From the NCBI GenBank assembly GCA_910585665.1, contig CAJUFI010000017.1, positions 7,570-71,569 of the forward strand: 64,000 bases of DNA. The letters are read 5' to 3'. A program made the position numbers and the translations under genes. The notes below the pieces were generated by a model that saw only the letters and a program-made list of their open reading frames with translations, was not told where the DNA came from and made no database searches. The stretch is from an uncultured Acetatifactor sp. (GTDB lineage: Bacteria > Bacillota > Clostridia > Lachnospirales > Lachnospiraceae). Positions 34,998 through 44,489 of this stretch are shown in pieces. The first letter of the stretch is position 1. The number at the start of each line of letters is the position of its first letter.

Positions 34998-37043
34998 ATG
35001 AGTGAGAGACTGGCCAAAACAGATGCCATAATAGCCATCTATGTACTGGTGGCGTTCATGATGTTTATTGTACCGCTCCCAGCGGCGATTCTGGATGTAT
35101 TCATGGCGTTTAACATAGCTGTCGCCTTTACCATTTTGTTTGCCTGCATGTTCATCAAGGAAGTATTGGATATGTCGTATTTCCCTACGATTCTTTTGTT
35201 TACCACCATTTTCAGGATTGCCATGAACGTGTCCTCCACGAGGCTGATCCTGAAAACGGGTACTTCAGGAAACGTAGTCATGACTTTCGGACAGTTCGTA
35301 GGCGGCGGCGATCTGATTATCGGGGCAATCGTATTCATCATTTTGATCATGATTCAGTTCCTGGTCATCAACAAAGGTTCTGAGCGTGTGGCTGAGGTGA
35401 CGGCCAGGTTCACGCTGGACGCCATGCCCGGTAAGCAGATGGCCATTGACGCCGATCTGAATACAGGAGCCATCGATGACCGGGAAGCGAAAGAGCGGCG
35501 TGACAAGATTCAGCAGGAATCCAGCTTCTTCGGTTCCATGGACGGTGCCGTGAAGTATGTCAAGGGAGACGCCATCGCAGGCCTTCTGCTGACTCTCATC
35601 AATCTGCTGGGCGGCCTTGCCATGGGCATGCTGCGCAACAATATGGATGCCATGACCGCGCTGAACAATTACGGCATCCTCACCATCGGTGACGGCCTGG
35701 TGAGCCAGATTCCCTCTTTGTTGATCTCTCTGTCCACCGGCGTGCTGGTGACAAAGGGCAGCAAGGAATCGGATTTCGGCCCTGCCATCGTCAAGCAGCT
35801 GTTCGGCATACCGAAGGTCATGTACATGGTGGGCGGGACGCTGATTTTCCTTTCCGTGTTCACGGATCTGAATACGATTCTGTTCATGGGAATGGGCCTG
35901 GCCTTCGTGGTGGGCGGCAGGATGATTGCCAGCAACCTGGAGACGGCGGCAATCGAGCGCGAGGTGGACAGCGATGAAATGGCCGCGGAGGAGATGCGTC
36001 AGCCCGAGAATGTGGCCACGCTGCTGCAGGTGGATCCTATCGAGCTGGAGTTCGGCTACGGAATCATTCCTCTGGCAGACGTGAACCAGGGCGGAGACCT
36101 GCTTGACCGCGTGGTGATGATACGTAGGCAGATTGCGCTGGAGTTGGGTATGCTGGTTCCCATCATCCGCCTGCGCGACAATATTCAGCTGAACCCTAAT
36201 CAGTACCTGATCAAAATCAAAGGCATCCAGGTCAGTGAAGGCGAGATTCTGTTCGACCATTATATGGCCATGAATCCCGGCTATGTGGAGGAGGAGATTA
36301 CGGGCATCCCGACTTTCGAGCCTTCCTTCCATCTGCCGGCCATCTGGATCACGGAGGGGCAGAGGGAACGGGCGGAGAGCCTGGGATACACAGTGGTGGA
36401 TCCGCCGTCCATCATCGCCACCCATCTGACGGAAATCATTCGGCAGCATATCGATGAGCTGTTGAGCAGACAGAATGTCCAGGACCTGGTGAACAATATG
36501 AAGGAGTCCAATCCTTCTCTGGTGGAGGAGCTGGTGCCCAAGCTTCTGGGGCTCGGCGAAGTCCAGAAGGTACTGCAGAACCTTTTGAAGGAGGGCATCT
36601 CCATCCGAGACCTTCTGACCATCATGGAGACTCTGGCGGACTATGCGCCGGCCACAAGGGATACGGATATTTTGACGGAATACGTCAGGCAGAGCCTGAA
36701 GCGCGCAATCTCCAACAAGTATTTCCCCACTCATGAGACTACCAGCGTAGTGACGCTGGATCCGAAGGTGGAGCAGGAAATCATGGGGAGCGTGAAGCAG
36801 ACGGAGAACGGCGCGTTCCTGAATCTGGATCCCAGCAGGTCAAGAGCGATCATCGACTCTGTGGGCAAAGAGGTCCAGAAACTGGAGAACCTTGGAAAGA
36901 ATCCCATCGTGATTACATCGCCTATCGTGAGGATGTACTTCAAGCGATTGACAGAAGATTATTTCAGGGAATTGGTGGTCGTATCTTATAATGAAGTGGA
37001 GACGAATGTGGAATTACAGTCGGTTGGGATGGTGACAGCATAA
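34998..37043 (+). CDS. flhA: Flagellar export apparatus protein FlhA
   Basis: 681 residues, normal length. An N-terminal membrane half contains the FHIPEP signature region (YFPTILLFTTIFRIAMNVSS, TRLILKTGTSGNVV, PGKQMAIDADLNTGAIDDRE). A soluble C-terminal half from about residue 340 carries the substrate-docking domains (FGYGIIPLADVNQGGDLLDR, LTEIIRQHIDELLSRQNVQD). It forms the nonameric docking ring and uses proton motive force. GGGGAGGAGAGG precedes the ATG. Confidence 0.96.
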   Translation: MSERLAKTDAIIAIYVLVAFMMFIVPLPAAILDVFMAFNIAVAFTILFACMFIKEVLDMSYFPTILLFTTIFRIAMNVSSTRLILKTGTSGNVVMTFGQFVGGGDLIIGAIVFIILIMIQFLVINKGSERVAEVTARFTLDAMPGKQMAIDADLNTGAIDDREAKERRDKIQQESSFFGSMDGAVKYVKGDAIAGLLLTLINLLGGLAMGMLRNNMDAMTALNNYGILTIGDGLVSQIPSLLISLSTGVLVTKGSKESDFGPAIVKQLFGIPKVMYMVGGTLIFLSVFTDLNTILFMGMGLAFVVGGRMIASNLETAAIEREVDSDEMAAEEMRQPENVATLLQVDPIELEFGYGIIPLADVNQGGDLLDRVVMIRRQIALELGMLVPIIRLRDNIQLNPNQYLIKIKGIQVSEGEILFDHYMAMNPGYVEEEITGIPTFEPSFHLPAIWITEGQRERAESLGYTVVDPPSIIATHLTEIIRQHIDELLSRQNVQDLVNNMKESNPSLVEELVPKLLGLGEVQKVLQNLLKEGISIRDLLTIMETLADYAPATRDTDILTEYVRQSLKRAISNKYFPTHETTSVVTLDPKVEQEIMGSVKQTENGAFLNLDPSRSRAIIDSVGKEVQKLENLGKNPIVITSPIVRMYFKRLTEDYFRELVVVSYNEVETNVELQSVGMVTA

Positions 37044-37044
37044 A

Positions 37045-38325
37045 ATGATAATTAAGAAGTTTACAGGCAAGACGGAAGAGGATGCTGTGGAGGCAGCCAG
37101 GAAAGAACTGGGAAGCGGCATCGTCATCATGAATGTGAAGACTGTCAAGAACAAGGGGCTGGCCGCGCTGTTTCGTCCCAGGCAGATGGAGGTCACCGTG
37201 GCGCTGGAGGAGGAAAGCGACACGGTGCAGGTGGGACAGAGGGAAATCGGCTCCAGGTCGGCGCGGGGCGCGGCTTTGGAGGAAGGACAGCGCATATCAG
37301 GCGGCGGAGAGGGCAGGCTTTCGGGAAGGGACAGGGAAGCTGCCGCAGAGGACAGGGAATCCATCGAAAGGAAGCTTGACAACCTTCAGAACTTGCTGGT
37401 AAGCCGGTTCCAGCAGAGCGAAGCCGAAAGGCGGGAGCTGCAGGAGGAGGACGGGGAAGGGTATTCGGAAGAAGAGCCCCAGGAAGAGACTCCGGAGGAG
37501 AGGGAAGAGGTCAACGAACAGCAGCGGTTCCTGAAGCTGCTGTACAATACGATGCTGGACAGCGAGATCGATGAGAAATATGCCAATCAGATTGTGGATG
37601 AAATTGACGTGGGGGGACAGTCCAATCTGCCCTTTGATTATATCCTGGCCAACGTCTATCAGAAGATGATCCTGAAATTCGGCAGGGCGGACGGAATCCC
37701 CGAAGCGGAGGGGAGCCCCAGAATCGTGATCTTCATGGGTCCCACCGGGGTAGGCAAGACCACTACCATAGCCAAGATAGCCAGCAATTACGTGGTGGAG
37801 GAAAAGAAGAAGGTGGCCCTGTTGACAGCGGACACATATCGGATTTCCGCGGTGGATCAGCTGCGCACTTATGCCAATATTCTGGAAGTCCCCTTCCGGG
37901 TCATTTATTCGGAGGAAGAGGTCAGGACGGCCATCGGGGAGTTTGCGGATTTTGACTACATCTTCATAGACACTGCGGGCCATTCCCATCAGAATGAGGA
38001 GCAGCTGGAGCATATGAGGAAAATGCTGGAGGCTGTGGCGCAGGCAGGGGAAAGCCAGGCGTTTCTGGTGCTTTCTGCCACCACCAAGTACCGGGATCTG
38101 CTGCGTATCGTGTCATGTTACAGGGAAATCGCGGATTTCCAGCTGATATTCACGAAACTGGACGAGACAGAAGTGCTGGGCAATCTGTTGAATCTGAAGC
38201 TTTATGCGGATACGCCCATAGCTTATGTGACCTATGGGCAGAATGTGCCTAATGATATCGAACGGTTCAATCCCCAGAAGACGGTAAAGCAGATTTTGAG
38301 CAATAAACAGGAGAGGAATTCTTGA
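37045..38325 (+). CDS. flhF: Flagellar SRP-type GTPase FlhF
   Basis: 426 residues. A basic N-terminal segment (MIIKKFTGKTEEDAVEAARK) and an acidic, low-complexity spacer (about 60-155) precede the SRP54-like NG domain: Walker A GPTGVGKTTTIAKIA near residue 231, DTYRISAVDQLRTYA, DTAGHSHQN and TKLDET. The G3 motif reads DTAGHSH rather than the commoner DTAGRS. FlhF helps place flagella together with FlhG. It starts 1 bp after the flhA stop. Confidence 0.93.
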   Translation: MIIKKFTGKTEEDAVEAARKELGSGIVIMNVKTVKNKGLAALFRPRQMEVTVALEEESDTVQVGQREIGSRSARGAALEEGQRISGGGEGRLSGRDREAAAEDRESIERKLDNLQNLLVSRFQQSEAERRELQEEDGEGYSEEEPQEETPEEREEVNEQQRFLKLLYNTMLDSEIDEKYANQIVDEIDVGGQSNLPFDYILANVYQKMILKFGRADGIPEAEGSPRIVIFMGPTGVGKTTTIAKIASNYVVEEKKKVALLTADTYRISAVDQLRTYANILEVPFRVIYSEEEVRTAIGEFADFDYIFIDTAGHSHQNEEQLEHMRKMLEAVAQAGESQAFLVLSATTKYRDLLRIVSCYREIADFQLIFTKLDETEVLGNLLNLKLYADTPIAYVTYGQNVPNDIERFNPQKTVKQILSNKQERNS

Positions 38326-38377
38326 TGCTCCGGGAAGCGTGCAGAATGCTTGGGAGCAGATTGCAAGGAGGCGTTAG

Positions 38378-39253
38378 ATGGATCAGGCGGAACAGTTAAG
38401 AATTCTTAAGGCGGGCAGCCAGCAGCCGAAAGCGTTGGCCCGGGTCATCACGGTCACCAGCGGGAAAGGCGGCGTGGGCAAATCCAATACTTCCATCAAT
38501 CTGGCCATCCAGTTCAAGAAGATGGGAAAGCGGGTCATCATACTGGATGCGGATTTTGGCCTTGCGAATATAGAAATCATGTTCGGGACGGTGCCGAAGC
38601 ATAATCTCTGCGATTTGATTTATCAGGGCAAAAGCATCACGGACATCATCACCTGGGGGCCTATGGGAGTGGGATTCATTTCCGGCGGAAGCGGCATCGC
38701 GGGGATGTCCAACTTAAGCCGGGATTACCTGAACTATATCATCCAGAACCTGGTCCAGCTGGACAGCATCGCGGACATCATCATCGTGGATACGGGGGCG
38801 GGCATCTCCGATGCGGTGCTGGAATTTCTGGTGGCCAGCAGCGAGATCCTGCTGGTGACGACGCCGGAGCCTACGTCCATTACGGATTCCTATTCTCTTG
38901 TGAAGGCTCTGTACCGGCATCCCAGGTTCGATCCCAATGCCATAAAGGTGAAGCTGGTTGCCAACAGGGTACAGAAAGAAGCGGAAGGCAAAGTGCTTTT
39001 CAATAAACTGAATGCGGTGATTGAGCGATATCTGAAGGTGCCGTTGATATATCTGGGAAGCGTGCCGGAGGATTCACAACTGGCCAAATCGGTGATGCAG
39101 CAGGTACCGGTGTCTCTGCACGATCCAGGGGCCAGGTCCACGGCTGCCTATGAGAGGGTCGCGAGGAGGCTTTTGGACAAGGAGGAGGCGGAACGTCAGC
39201 CCAAGAGAGGGATGGCAGCATTTTTCTCTTATATTATCAATGGGAAGCGCTAA
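38378..39253 (+). CDS. flhG: MinD-like ATPase FlhG (YlxH)
   Basis: 291 residues. The N-terminal QAEQLR motif, which activates FlhF in the family, is followed by a deviant Walker A (TSGKGGVGKSNTSINLA), the switch aspartate in LDADFGLANIEIMFG, and DTGAGISDAVLEFL. A C-terminal amphipathic helix (MAAFFSYIINGKR) fits a membrane-targeting tail. It controls flagellar number with FlhF. AAGGAGG lies 7 nt before the ATG. Confidence 0.94.
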   Translation: MDQAEQLRILKAGSQQPKALARVITVTSGKGGVGKSNTSINLAIQFKKMGKRVIILDADFGLANIEIMFGTVPKHNLCDLIYQGKSITDIITWGPMGVGFISGGSGIAGMSNLSRDYLNYIIQNLVQLDSIADIIIVDTGAGISDAVLEFLVASSEILLVTTPEPTSITDSYSLVKALYRHPRFDPNAIKVKLVANRVQKEAEGKVLFNKLNAVIERYLKVPLIYLGSVPEDSQLAKSVMQQVPVSLHDPGARSTAAYERVARRLLDKEEAERQPKRGMAAFFSYIINGKR

Positions 39254-39280
39254 AATGAATAATAAAGGCAGGTGGTCATT

Positions 39281-40024
39281 ATGTTTTCAAAGTTTATATC
39301 AATAGGGGACAAAATCGAATTGCAGGCTGTATCACATGAGTATGAGGAGAAGCAGGAAACCGTGTCAAAAGTGTACCATAGCGCGGTGAATGAGATTCGG
39401 TCTGAGGACACCATTGAAATCAGGATGCCTATGGAGAAGACGAAGCTGATTCTTCTTCCCATAGACAGTGAGTACGACATGGTCTTCTACGGATCCAGCG
39501 GCCTGTTCCAGTGCCTTGGGAGAATCATTGACCGGTACAAGAGCAACAACACTTATCTGCTCCTGGTGGAAATGATCAGCAATCTGCGCAAATATCAGAG
39601 ACGTGAGTTCTATCGTCTCAAATGTGCCCTGGAGATGCATACGAGGAATCTGGAAGAGAGCGAAGTGCAGAACATAGAGAGCAGGATGCCGTATTCGCTG
39701 GCGAACGACCTGCCTTTGAAGGAGAGCGTCATTGTGGACATCAGCGGCGGCGGCCTTCGCTTCTTGTCGTCCCAGCGCTTCGAGCAGGACAGCCTTTTGT
39801 ATTGTTCCTATCATCTGATGAACGGCGGGGAGCACAAGAAGTATGAGGTAATCTGTAAGGTGATAAGCGCCATGGAGCTTGAAAACCGTCCGGGAACCTA
39901 TGAGCACAGGGTGCGGTTCTATGATATCGATCCCATGGCCCGGGAGGAAATCATCAAATATATCTTTGAGGAAGAGCGTAAAAGCAGGCAGAAGAAGCGT
40001 TTCGGCACCGAATCGGGCAGGTGA
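39281..40024 (+). CDS. PilZ-domain c-di-GMP receptor, YcgR/MotI-type
   Basis: 247 residues from ATG 39281 (AGGTGG 5 nt upstream); GTG 39272 overlaps that site. An N-terminal YcgR-like domain (about 1-95) precedes a PilZ domain with the c-di-GMP-binding arginines in RKYQRREFYRL and the second motif DISGGGLRF. In B. subtilis the related MotI (DgrA) acts as a clutch on MotA when c-di-GMP is bound. Placed in the operon between flhG and cheC, it probably ties c-di-GMP to motor braking. Highly basic C-terminus. Confidence 0.88.
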   Translation: MFSKFISIGDKIELQAVSHEYEEKQETVSKVYHSAVNEIRSEDTIEIRMPMEKTKLILLPIDSEYDMVFYGSSGLFQCLGRIIDRYKSNNTYLLLVEMISNLRKYQRREFYRLKCALEMHTRNLEESEVQNIESRMPYSLANDLPLKESVIVDISGGGLRFLSSQRFEQDSLLYCSYHLMNGGEHKKYEVICKVISAMELENRPGTYEHRVRFYDIDPMAREEIIKYIFEEERKSRQKKRFGTESGR

Positions 40025-40069
40025 CGGATAATCAATTAGATGTCCGCTGAAGCGGCAGGAGGTTATGGT

Positions 40070-40696
40070 ATGAGAGATGTGAATCTGGATCAGATGTCTA
40101 ATCAGTATTTTGACGTGCTGAAGGAAATCGGCAATATAGGCGCTGGCAATGCAATGACGGCGTTGTCACAGATGCTTCAGTGCAAGGTGGATATGAAAGT
40201 CCCTCAGGTCAGGCTTCTGGAGTTCTCCGAGGTAGGCGCGCTGATGGGGGGCGAGGAACAGATCATGGCGGCTGTGCTGTTGGGCGTGGAAGGCGACATC
40301 ACGGGCTATATGATGTTCATGGCGGAAGAGCAGGGAGCAAGGCACCTGATTGGGAAGATTACGGGCGGCATGCTGCCGGAGGGTTCTGAATTTGAGGAGA
40401 TGGGGATGTCGGCATTGCAGGAAGTGGGCAATATCATCACCGGCGCTTATCTGAATTCCCTGTCTTCCATGACTGGGCTGAAAATCATCCCTTCTCCGCC
40501 GGCGATGGCGGTGGACATGGCGGGGGCTATCCTGAGCGTGCCGGCGATTCAGTTCGGCATATACGGAGACAAAATTCTGTTGATACAGTCACAGTTTTAC
40601 GACAATCTGCAGATGGACGGGTATTTCATTCTGATTCCGGATCTGGAATCTTTTGGGAAGATGCTGACGGCTTTGGGGATGCCGGCGATGATGTAG
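40070..40696 (+). CDS. cheC: CheY-P phosphatase CheC
   Basis: 208 residues from ATG 40070 (AGGAGG 6-7 nt upstream; ATG 40040 lacks one). It has two phosphatase helices: LKEIGNIGAGNAMTALSQML and LQEVGNIITGAYLNSLSSM, each with the E..N pair that hydrolyses CheY-P. It binds CheD, encoded 54 bp downstream. Part of the adaptation system typical of Firmicutes. Confidence 0.93.
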   Translation: MRDVNLDQMSNQYFDVLKEIGNIGAGNAMTALSQMLQCKVDMKVPQVRLLEFSEVGALMGGEEQIMAAVLLGVEGDITGYMMFMAEEQGARHLIGKITGGMLPEGSEFEEMGMSALQEVGNIITGAYLNSLSSMTGLKIIPSPPAMAVDMAGAILSVPAIQFGIYGDKILLIQSQFYDNLQMDGYFILIPDLESFGKMLTALGMPAMM

Positions 40697-40750
40697 TCCG
40701 ATTCATCGTGGAAAGCAAAAATAACGGATAAAAGGGTATGGAAGTGGAGC

Positions 40751-41245
40751 ATGAGCGAGATAATCAAAGTAGGGATAGCGGATTTGAAGACTTGCAAGAG
40801 TCCTGACGGCGTGATGACCTTGGGGCTGGGTTCCTGTGTCGGTATTGCAATCAGGGATCCGATGAATAAAATCGGCGGTCTGGTACATATCATGTTGCCG
40901 GACAGCAAAGCAATCACAGGCGGGCAGCACAATATCGCGAAGTTTGCGGATACGGGCATCGAGGAGCTGGTGCGGCAGATGGAGAGGCTGGGCGCAAGGC
41001 GGGTCCGGATGGTGGCGAAAATCGCCGGAGGCGCCAATATGTTCAACTATCAGGGCGGAGGCATGAATGCCGTGGGAAAAGTAGGGGAGCGGAACGTGGA
41101 GGCGTCCAAGGCGAAGCTGAAGCAGATGAACATTCCTATCCTGGCGGCGGACACGGGCCTGAACTATGGAAGGACAGTCATTTTTTATCCTGAAACCGGC
41201 GCGTATCATATCCGTGCCGTGGGTAAGCCGGAGAAGGTCATCTAA
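40751..41245 (+). CDS. cheD: Chemoreceptor glutamine deamidase CheD
   Basis: 164 residues. The catalytic cysteine lies in TLGLGSCVGIAIRDP and the histidine in GGLVHIMLPDS, followed by ARRVRMVAKIAGGANMF and RNVEASKAKLKQMNIPILAA. CheD deamidates receptor glutamines and partners CheC. The matching receptors, CheA, CheW and CheB are not in this window. Confidence 0.94.
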   Translation: MSEIIKVGIADLKTCKSPDGVMTLGLGSCVGIAIRDPMNKIGGLVHIMLPDSKAITGGQHNIAKFADTGIEELVRQMERLGARRVRMVAKIAGGANMFNYQGGGMNAVGKVGERNVEASKAKLKQMNIPILAADTGLNYGRTVIFYPETGAYHIRAVGKPEKVI

Positions 41246-41272
41246 GAAGGGAAAAGGGCGGGGAGTAAAGAG

Positions 41273-41551
41273 ATGAACAGGAAGAATATACCGCTTCTCC
41301 TGATGCTGACAGCCGGGGCAGTGACGTGCATCATTACCTATGTGAAAAGGTATTCTATGAATGCGAAGCTGATTTCCCTGTTTGTGGTATTGGTAATATT
41401 TTATGTGCTGGGGAGCATATTGGTAGGGACGATGAACTATTTTGAAAAGCAGAACGAAGAGAAGCTGAAAGAAGAGGGAGAGGTCATTGAGAAGGATTCG
41501 GACGAAGCGGACCAGAATCCGGAGGAAATGAATCAGGAAGAGAAGCAATAG
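41273..41551 (+). CDS. Small membrane protein of the fla/che operon
   Basis: 92 residues. Two predicted membrane helices (about 6-25 IPLLLMLTAGAVTCIITYVK and about 31-53 AKLISLFVVLVIFYVLGSIL) and a highly acidic, Glu/Asn/Gln-rich tail (58-92). It is placed between cheD and fliA and is probably co-transcribed. I recognise no family; a similar gene often accompanies this locus in Lachnospiraceae, to my knowledge without a defined function. Confidence 0.75.
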   Translation: MNRKNIPLLLMLTAGAVTCIITYVKRYSMNAKLISLFVVLVIFYVLGSILVGTMNYFEKQNEEKLKEEGEVIEKDSDEADQNPEEMNQEEKQ

Positions 41552-41627
41552 CCGAAAATGCGCTTGACGCGCCTGTGGATGTCTGGCATAATTGGCCATA
41601 TAACGATAGATAAGGAGCGAAGGTTTC

Positions 41628-42401
41628 ATGGATGAGGCAGGCAAGAAGAAACTCTTAGAAGAATACGCGAAGACGAAATCACCGGAAACCAGAGAGCAGA
41701 TCATTTTGGAGTACGCTCCTCTTGTCAAGGTGGTGGCCGGCAGGCTCAGCATGTATCTGGGCTATAATGTAGAGTATGAGGATTTGGTCAGTTACGGCAT
41801 TTTCGGCCTGATAGACGCGATAGATAAGTTCGACTGTCTGAAGGACGTGAAATTCGAGACTTATGCCAGTCTGCGCATCCGGGGCGCCATTTTGGATCAG
41901 ATACGCAAGATGGACTGGATTCCCAGGACCATTCGGCAGAAGCAGAAGAAGATAGAGGCAGTGACCAAGGAAATCGAACAGAACGAAGGACGCACTGCCA
42001 CGGACGAGGAAGTGGCCAGGGCATTGGGCATATCGGACGATGAGTACCTGGACTGGCAGTCCCAGATGAAAATCACGGGCTTGGTTTCCCTGGATGAATA
42101 TATGCAGCAGGGCAGTGACGTGTCCCATGACAGCAGCAGACATACGACTTCCCACTTCGAGGGGCCGGAAGAGCGCGTGGAGAGGGAGGAGCTGACGAAG
42201 GTGCTGGGGGAGGCTCTGTTGCTTTTGACGGAAAAGGAACAGAAGGTAATCACCCTTTACTATTATGAGGAGCTTACCTTAAAGGAGATTAGCAGCATAT
42301 TGGAGGTCTCTGAATCGAGAGTATCGCAGCTGCATACCAGAGCGCTGAAGAAGATGAAGGTTAAGATGGGGAACTATATGGGTATTCTTTCGGACAATTA
42401 A
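41628..42401 (+). CDS. fliA: Flagellar RNA polymerase sigma factor FliA (sigma-28)
   Basis: 257 residues, FliA/WhiG length. Region 2 is GYNVEYEDLVSYGIFGLIDA then IDKFDCLKDVKFETYASLRI RGAILDQIRKMDWIPR, region 3 is IEQNEGRTATDEEVARALG, and region 4 is ALLLLTEKEQKVITLYYYEE then LTLKEISSILEVSESRVSQL. It directs late flagellar genes such as flagellin and chemotaxis genes elsewhere in the genome. AAGGAGCGAAGG precedes the ATG. B. subtilis sigD holds the same place after cheC-cheD. Confidence 0.96.
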   Translation: MDEAGKKKLLEEYAKTKSPETREQIILEYAPLVKVVAGRLSMYLGYNVEYEDLVSYGIFGLIDAIDKFDCLKDVKFETYASLRIRGAILDQIRKMDWIPRTIRQKQKKIEAVTKEIEQNEGRTATDEEVARALGISDDEYLDWQSQMKITGLVSLDEYMQQGSDVSHDSSRHTTSHFEGPEERVEREELTKVLGEALLLLTEKEQKVITLYYYEELTLKEISSILEVSESRVSQLHTRALKKMKVKMGNYMGILSDN

Positions 42402-42417
42402 GGAAGGGGATAGGGCT

Positions 42418-44007
42418 ATGCAGAATGGTTACTTTCAGTTAGTGAAGGATTCTACGGGATATGGCATCGCGCTTCATCATTCCATCGGAGGCGGGGAGGA
42501 CATCCGCCTGGAGGAGCTCTGGCGGTATCTGAGCCAGCTGGACATTAAGTATGACAGGAAGCAGATAGAGCTGGAGTTCAGCATGGGGATGGACACTGTC
42601 TGCCATCTGGGCAACGGAGACTGTCCTGTCTGCAACGAGACATACAAGCTGGACATCAGCAAGGACGATATGGTGGCCATCGCGCGCTTCATTCCGCCCT
42701 CCGAAGGCGGGAAGCGGATGACGCTGAACGGTTTCCTGGCAGAGGTGGAGAAGCAGAAGATTACCTATGGGATAAAGAAGGAAGGGCTGAAGGAGCATTT
42801 CGGCTCCGAGGGGATGTTCTGCACGGACATTCTGGTGGCCAGGGGCGACAAGCCTGACCAGGGCGAGGACGCGAGGATAGAATATTCTTTCAATACGGAA
42901 CAGCATAAACGGCCTGCGCACAGGGAGGACGGACGGGTAGATTATTTCAGTCTGACCACCATCAACCAGTGCAAGGAGGGGGACGTGCTTGCCAGGATCA
43001 TCCCGGAGCGGCAGGGCAGTCCGGGACATGACGTGTACGGCAAGTCCATAAAGCCCCGGGATGTCAAGAAGGAGACTCTGAAATGCGGAAAGAATGTGGA
43101 GATTTCCGAGGATAAGCTCACGCTCACCGCACAGATGGATGGGCATGTGGCCCTGCAGGATGGCAAGGTGGTCGTTTCCAGCGTATATACAGTGAAGGAC
43201 GTGGATATGTCCACAGGGAACATCGTCTACGACGGAAGCGTTGAGATAACCGGAAGCGTGGCGGCGAACATGGAGGTGAAGGCCGGCGGGAACGTGGTGA
43301 TAAACGGTGGCGTGGAGAGTGCCAGGATCATTGCCGGGGGCAATATCATCATCGCCAAGGGCATGAACGGCACGGGCAAGGGGTATCTGCGGGCCGGAGG
43401 AGACATCATGGTCAAGTTCCTGGAAAACACCAGGGTCGTGACGGGGGGATTCCTGGAGACGGAGGCCATTCTGCACTGTGTGGTCACCGCTGGCACGGAC
43501 GTGAAGGTGGACGGCCGGAGAGGGATTATCCTGGGCGGCCATATCCAGGCGGCCAATTCTATCACGGCCAAGACGGTGGGAGGCAACATGAGCACTGCCA
43601 CTGTCCTGGAGGTGGGCGTGGATCCTCTGATCAAGTCCCAATATGACCGGGCGGTGAAGACGATGGAGGAAGGAAAGAAGACCATGGACGCCGCCCAGGT
43701 GGTATTCGACAATTTCAAGGAGAAGCAGAAAAAGGGCATCCAGTACAATGAGAGCCAGCTGAGATACATCAGGAGCGTGGTATCGCTGATTCAGGAAAAG
43801 GCCGCGGAACAGGAGCAGGTGGGGACGCGCGTGGAAGAGCTGCGGGCCATGATGGAGAACAGACAGCAGGGAGAAGTGATCATCAATGAGCAGGTTTATC
43901 CCAACACTACGATTATCATCCGGAATGTGGGGAAGACGCTTCAGAACGATTATCGCTATTGCAAGTTCATCAAAGAGGACGGCGAAGTGCGTATGGTATC
44001 CATGTAA
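42418..44007 (+). CDS. fapA: FapA (DUF342) polymer-forming protein
   Basis: 529 residues. It carries the flagellar-assembly-protein-A fold: an N-terminal domain (1-170), then a right-handed beta-helix-like stretch of short repeats with glycine turns (GSVEITGSVAANMEVKAGGN, VVINGGVESARIIAGGNIII, LRAGGDIMVKFLENTRV), and a C-terminal coiled coil (about 405-485). Related Vibrio FapA affects flagellar placement. Common in Clostridia near fliA; exact role here is inferred. Confidence 0.88.
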   Translation: MQNGYFQLVKDSTGYGIALHHSIGGGEDIRLEELWRYLSQLDIKYDRKQIELEFSMGMDTVCHLGNGDCPVCNETYKLDISKDDMVAIARFIPPSEGGKRMTLNGFLAEVEKQKITYGIKKEGLKEHFGSEGMFCTDILVARGDKPDQGEDARIEYSFNTEQHKRPAHREDGRVDYFSLTTINQCKEGDVLARIIPERQGSPGHDVYGKSIKPRDVKKETLKCGKNVEISEDKLTLTAQMDGHVALQDGKVVVSSVYTVKDVDMSTGNIVYDGSVEITGSVAANMEVKAGGNVVINGGVESARIIAGGNIIIAKGMNGTGKGYLRAGGDIMVKFLENTRVVTGGFLETEAILHCVVTAGTDVKVDGRRGIILGGHIQAANSITAKTVGGNMSTATVLEVGVDPLIKSQYDRAVKTMEEGKKTMDAAQVVFDNFKEKQKKGIQYNESQLRYIRSVVSLIQEKAAEQEQVGTRVEELRAMMENRQQGEVIINEQVYPNTTIIIRNVGKTLQNDYRYCKFIKEDGEVRMVSM

Positions 44008-44038
44008 GCCGCGGCATTGAAGAGAAAGGGGGCAATCT

Positions 44039-44347
44039 ATGGCATTCGGATCAATTGAGTTGACGACGATTTCCAGGGCGCAGGATTACACGACAATCAA
44101 ACACAATGAAGACAATAAGGTGAACGTGGATCAGGCGAATTTCAGCGAACAGTTTCAGAAGACCACAGAACAGAACATTCGCGGGGTGCACAAGAGCGAT
44201 GACACTATGTGGCACGAGAACAAGCCTGACGCTAAGGAGAAGGGAAACGGAAAGTACGCCGGAGACGGAGGCAGCAAGAGAAAGAAGCAGCAGACGAAGG
44301 AGCGCGTCGTGGTGAAGAATCAAGGCGGCTTCGATATGAAGATATGA
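44039..44347 (+). CDS. Small hydrophilic protein, unknown
   Basis: 102 residues, 31 bp after fapA with AAGGGGG upstream. No membrane segment. It is Lys/Asn/Asp/Gln-rich, with a basic segment GGSKRKKQQTKERVV near the end. The start MAFGSIELTTISRAQDYTTI and the FSEQFQKTTEQ segment look like those of short proteins found at this position in related genomes. No function is assigned; co-transcription with fapA is likely. Confidence 0.65.
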   Translation: MAFGSIELTTISRAQDYTTIKHNEDNKVNVDQANFSEQFQKTTEQNIRGVHKSDDTMWHENKPDAKEKGNGKYAGDGGSKRKKQQTKERVVVKNQGGFDMKI

Positions 44348-44373
44348 TTCTGGCTGCGGACAGGGCAGATTAT

Positions 44374-44437
44374 ACTGTAGACCGCCGGAATTTACAGTAG
44401 GAAAATAAGCAAAGGTGTCTTGCCGGCGGTCTACAGT
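44374..44437. repeat. 15-bp perfect inverted repeat with 34-nt loop
   Basis: ACTGTAGACCGCCGG (44374-44388) and CCGGCGGTCTACAGT (44423-44437) are exact inverted repeats in the 142-bp gap between two operon genes. There is no U-tract after it, so it may be an RNA-processing or attenuation stem or a protein site rather than a terminator. Confidence 0.65.
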
Positions 44438-44489
44438 GGAAATTCGTGGCAAGTTTTACTGGCGTGTGGTATAGATTGGATGGAAGAAA

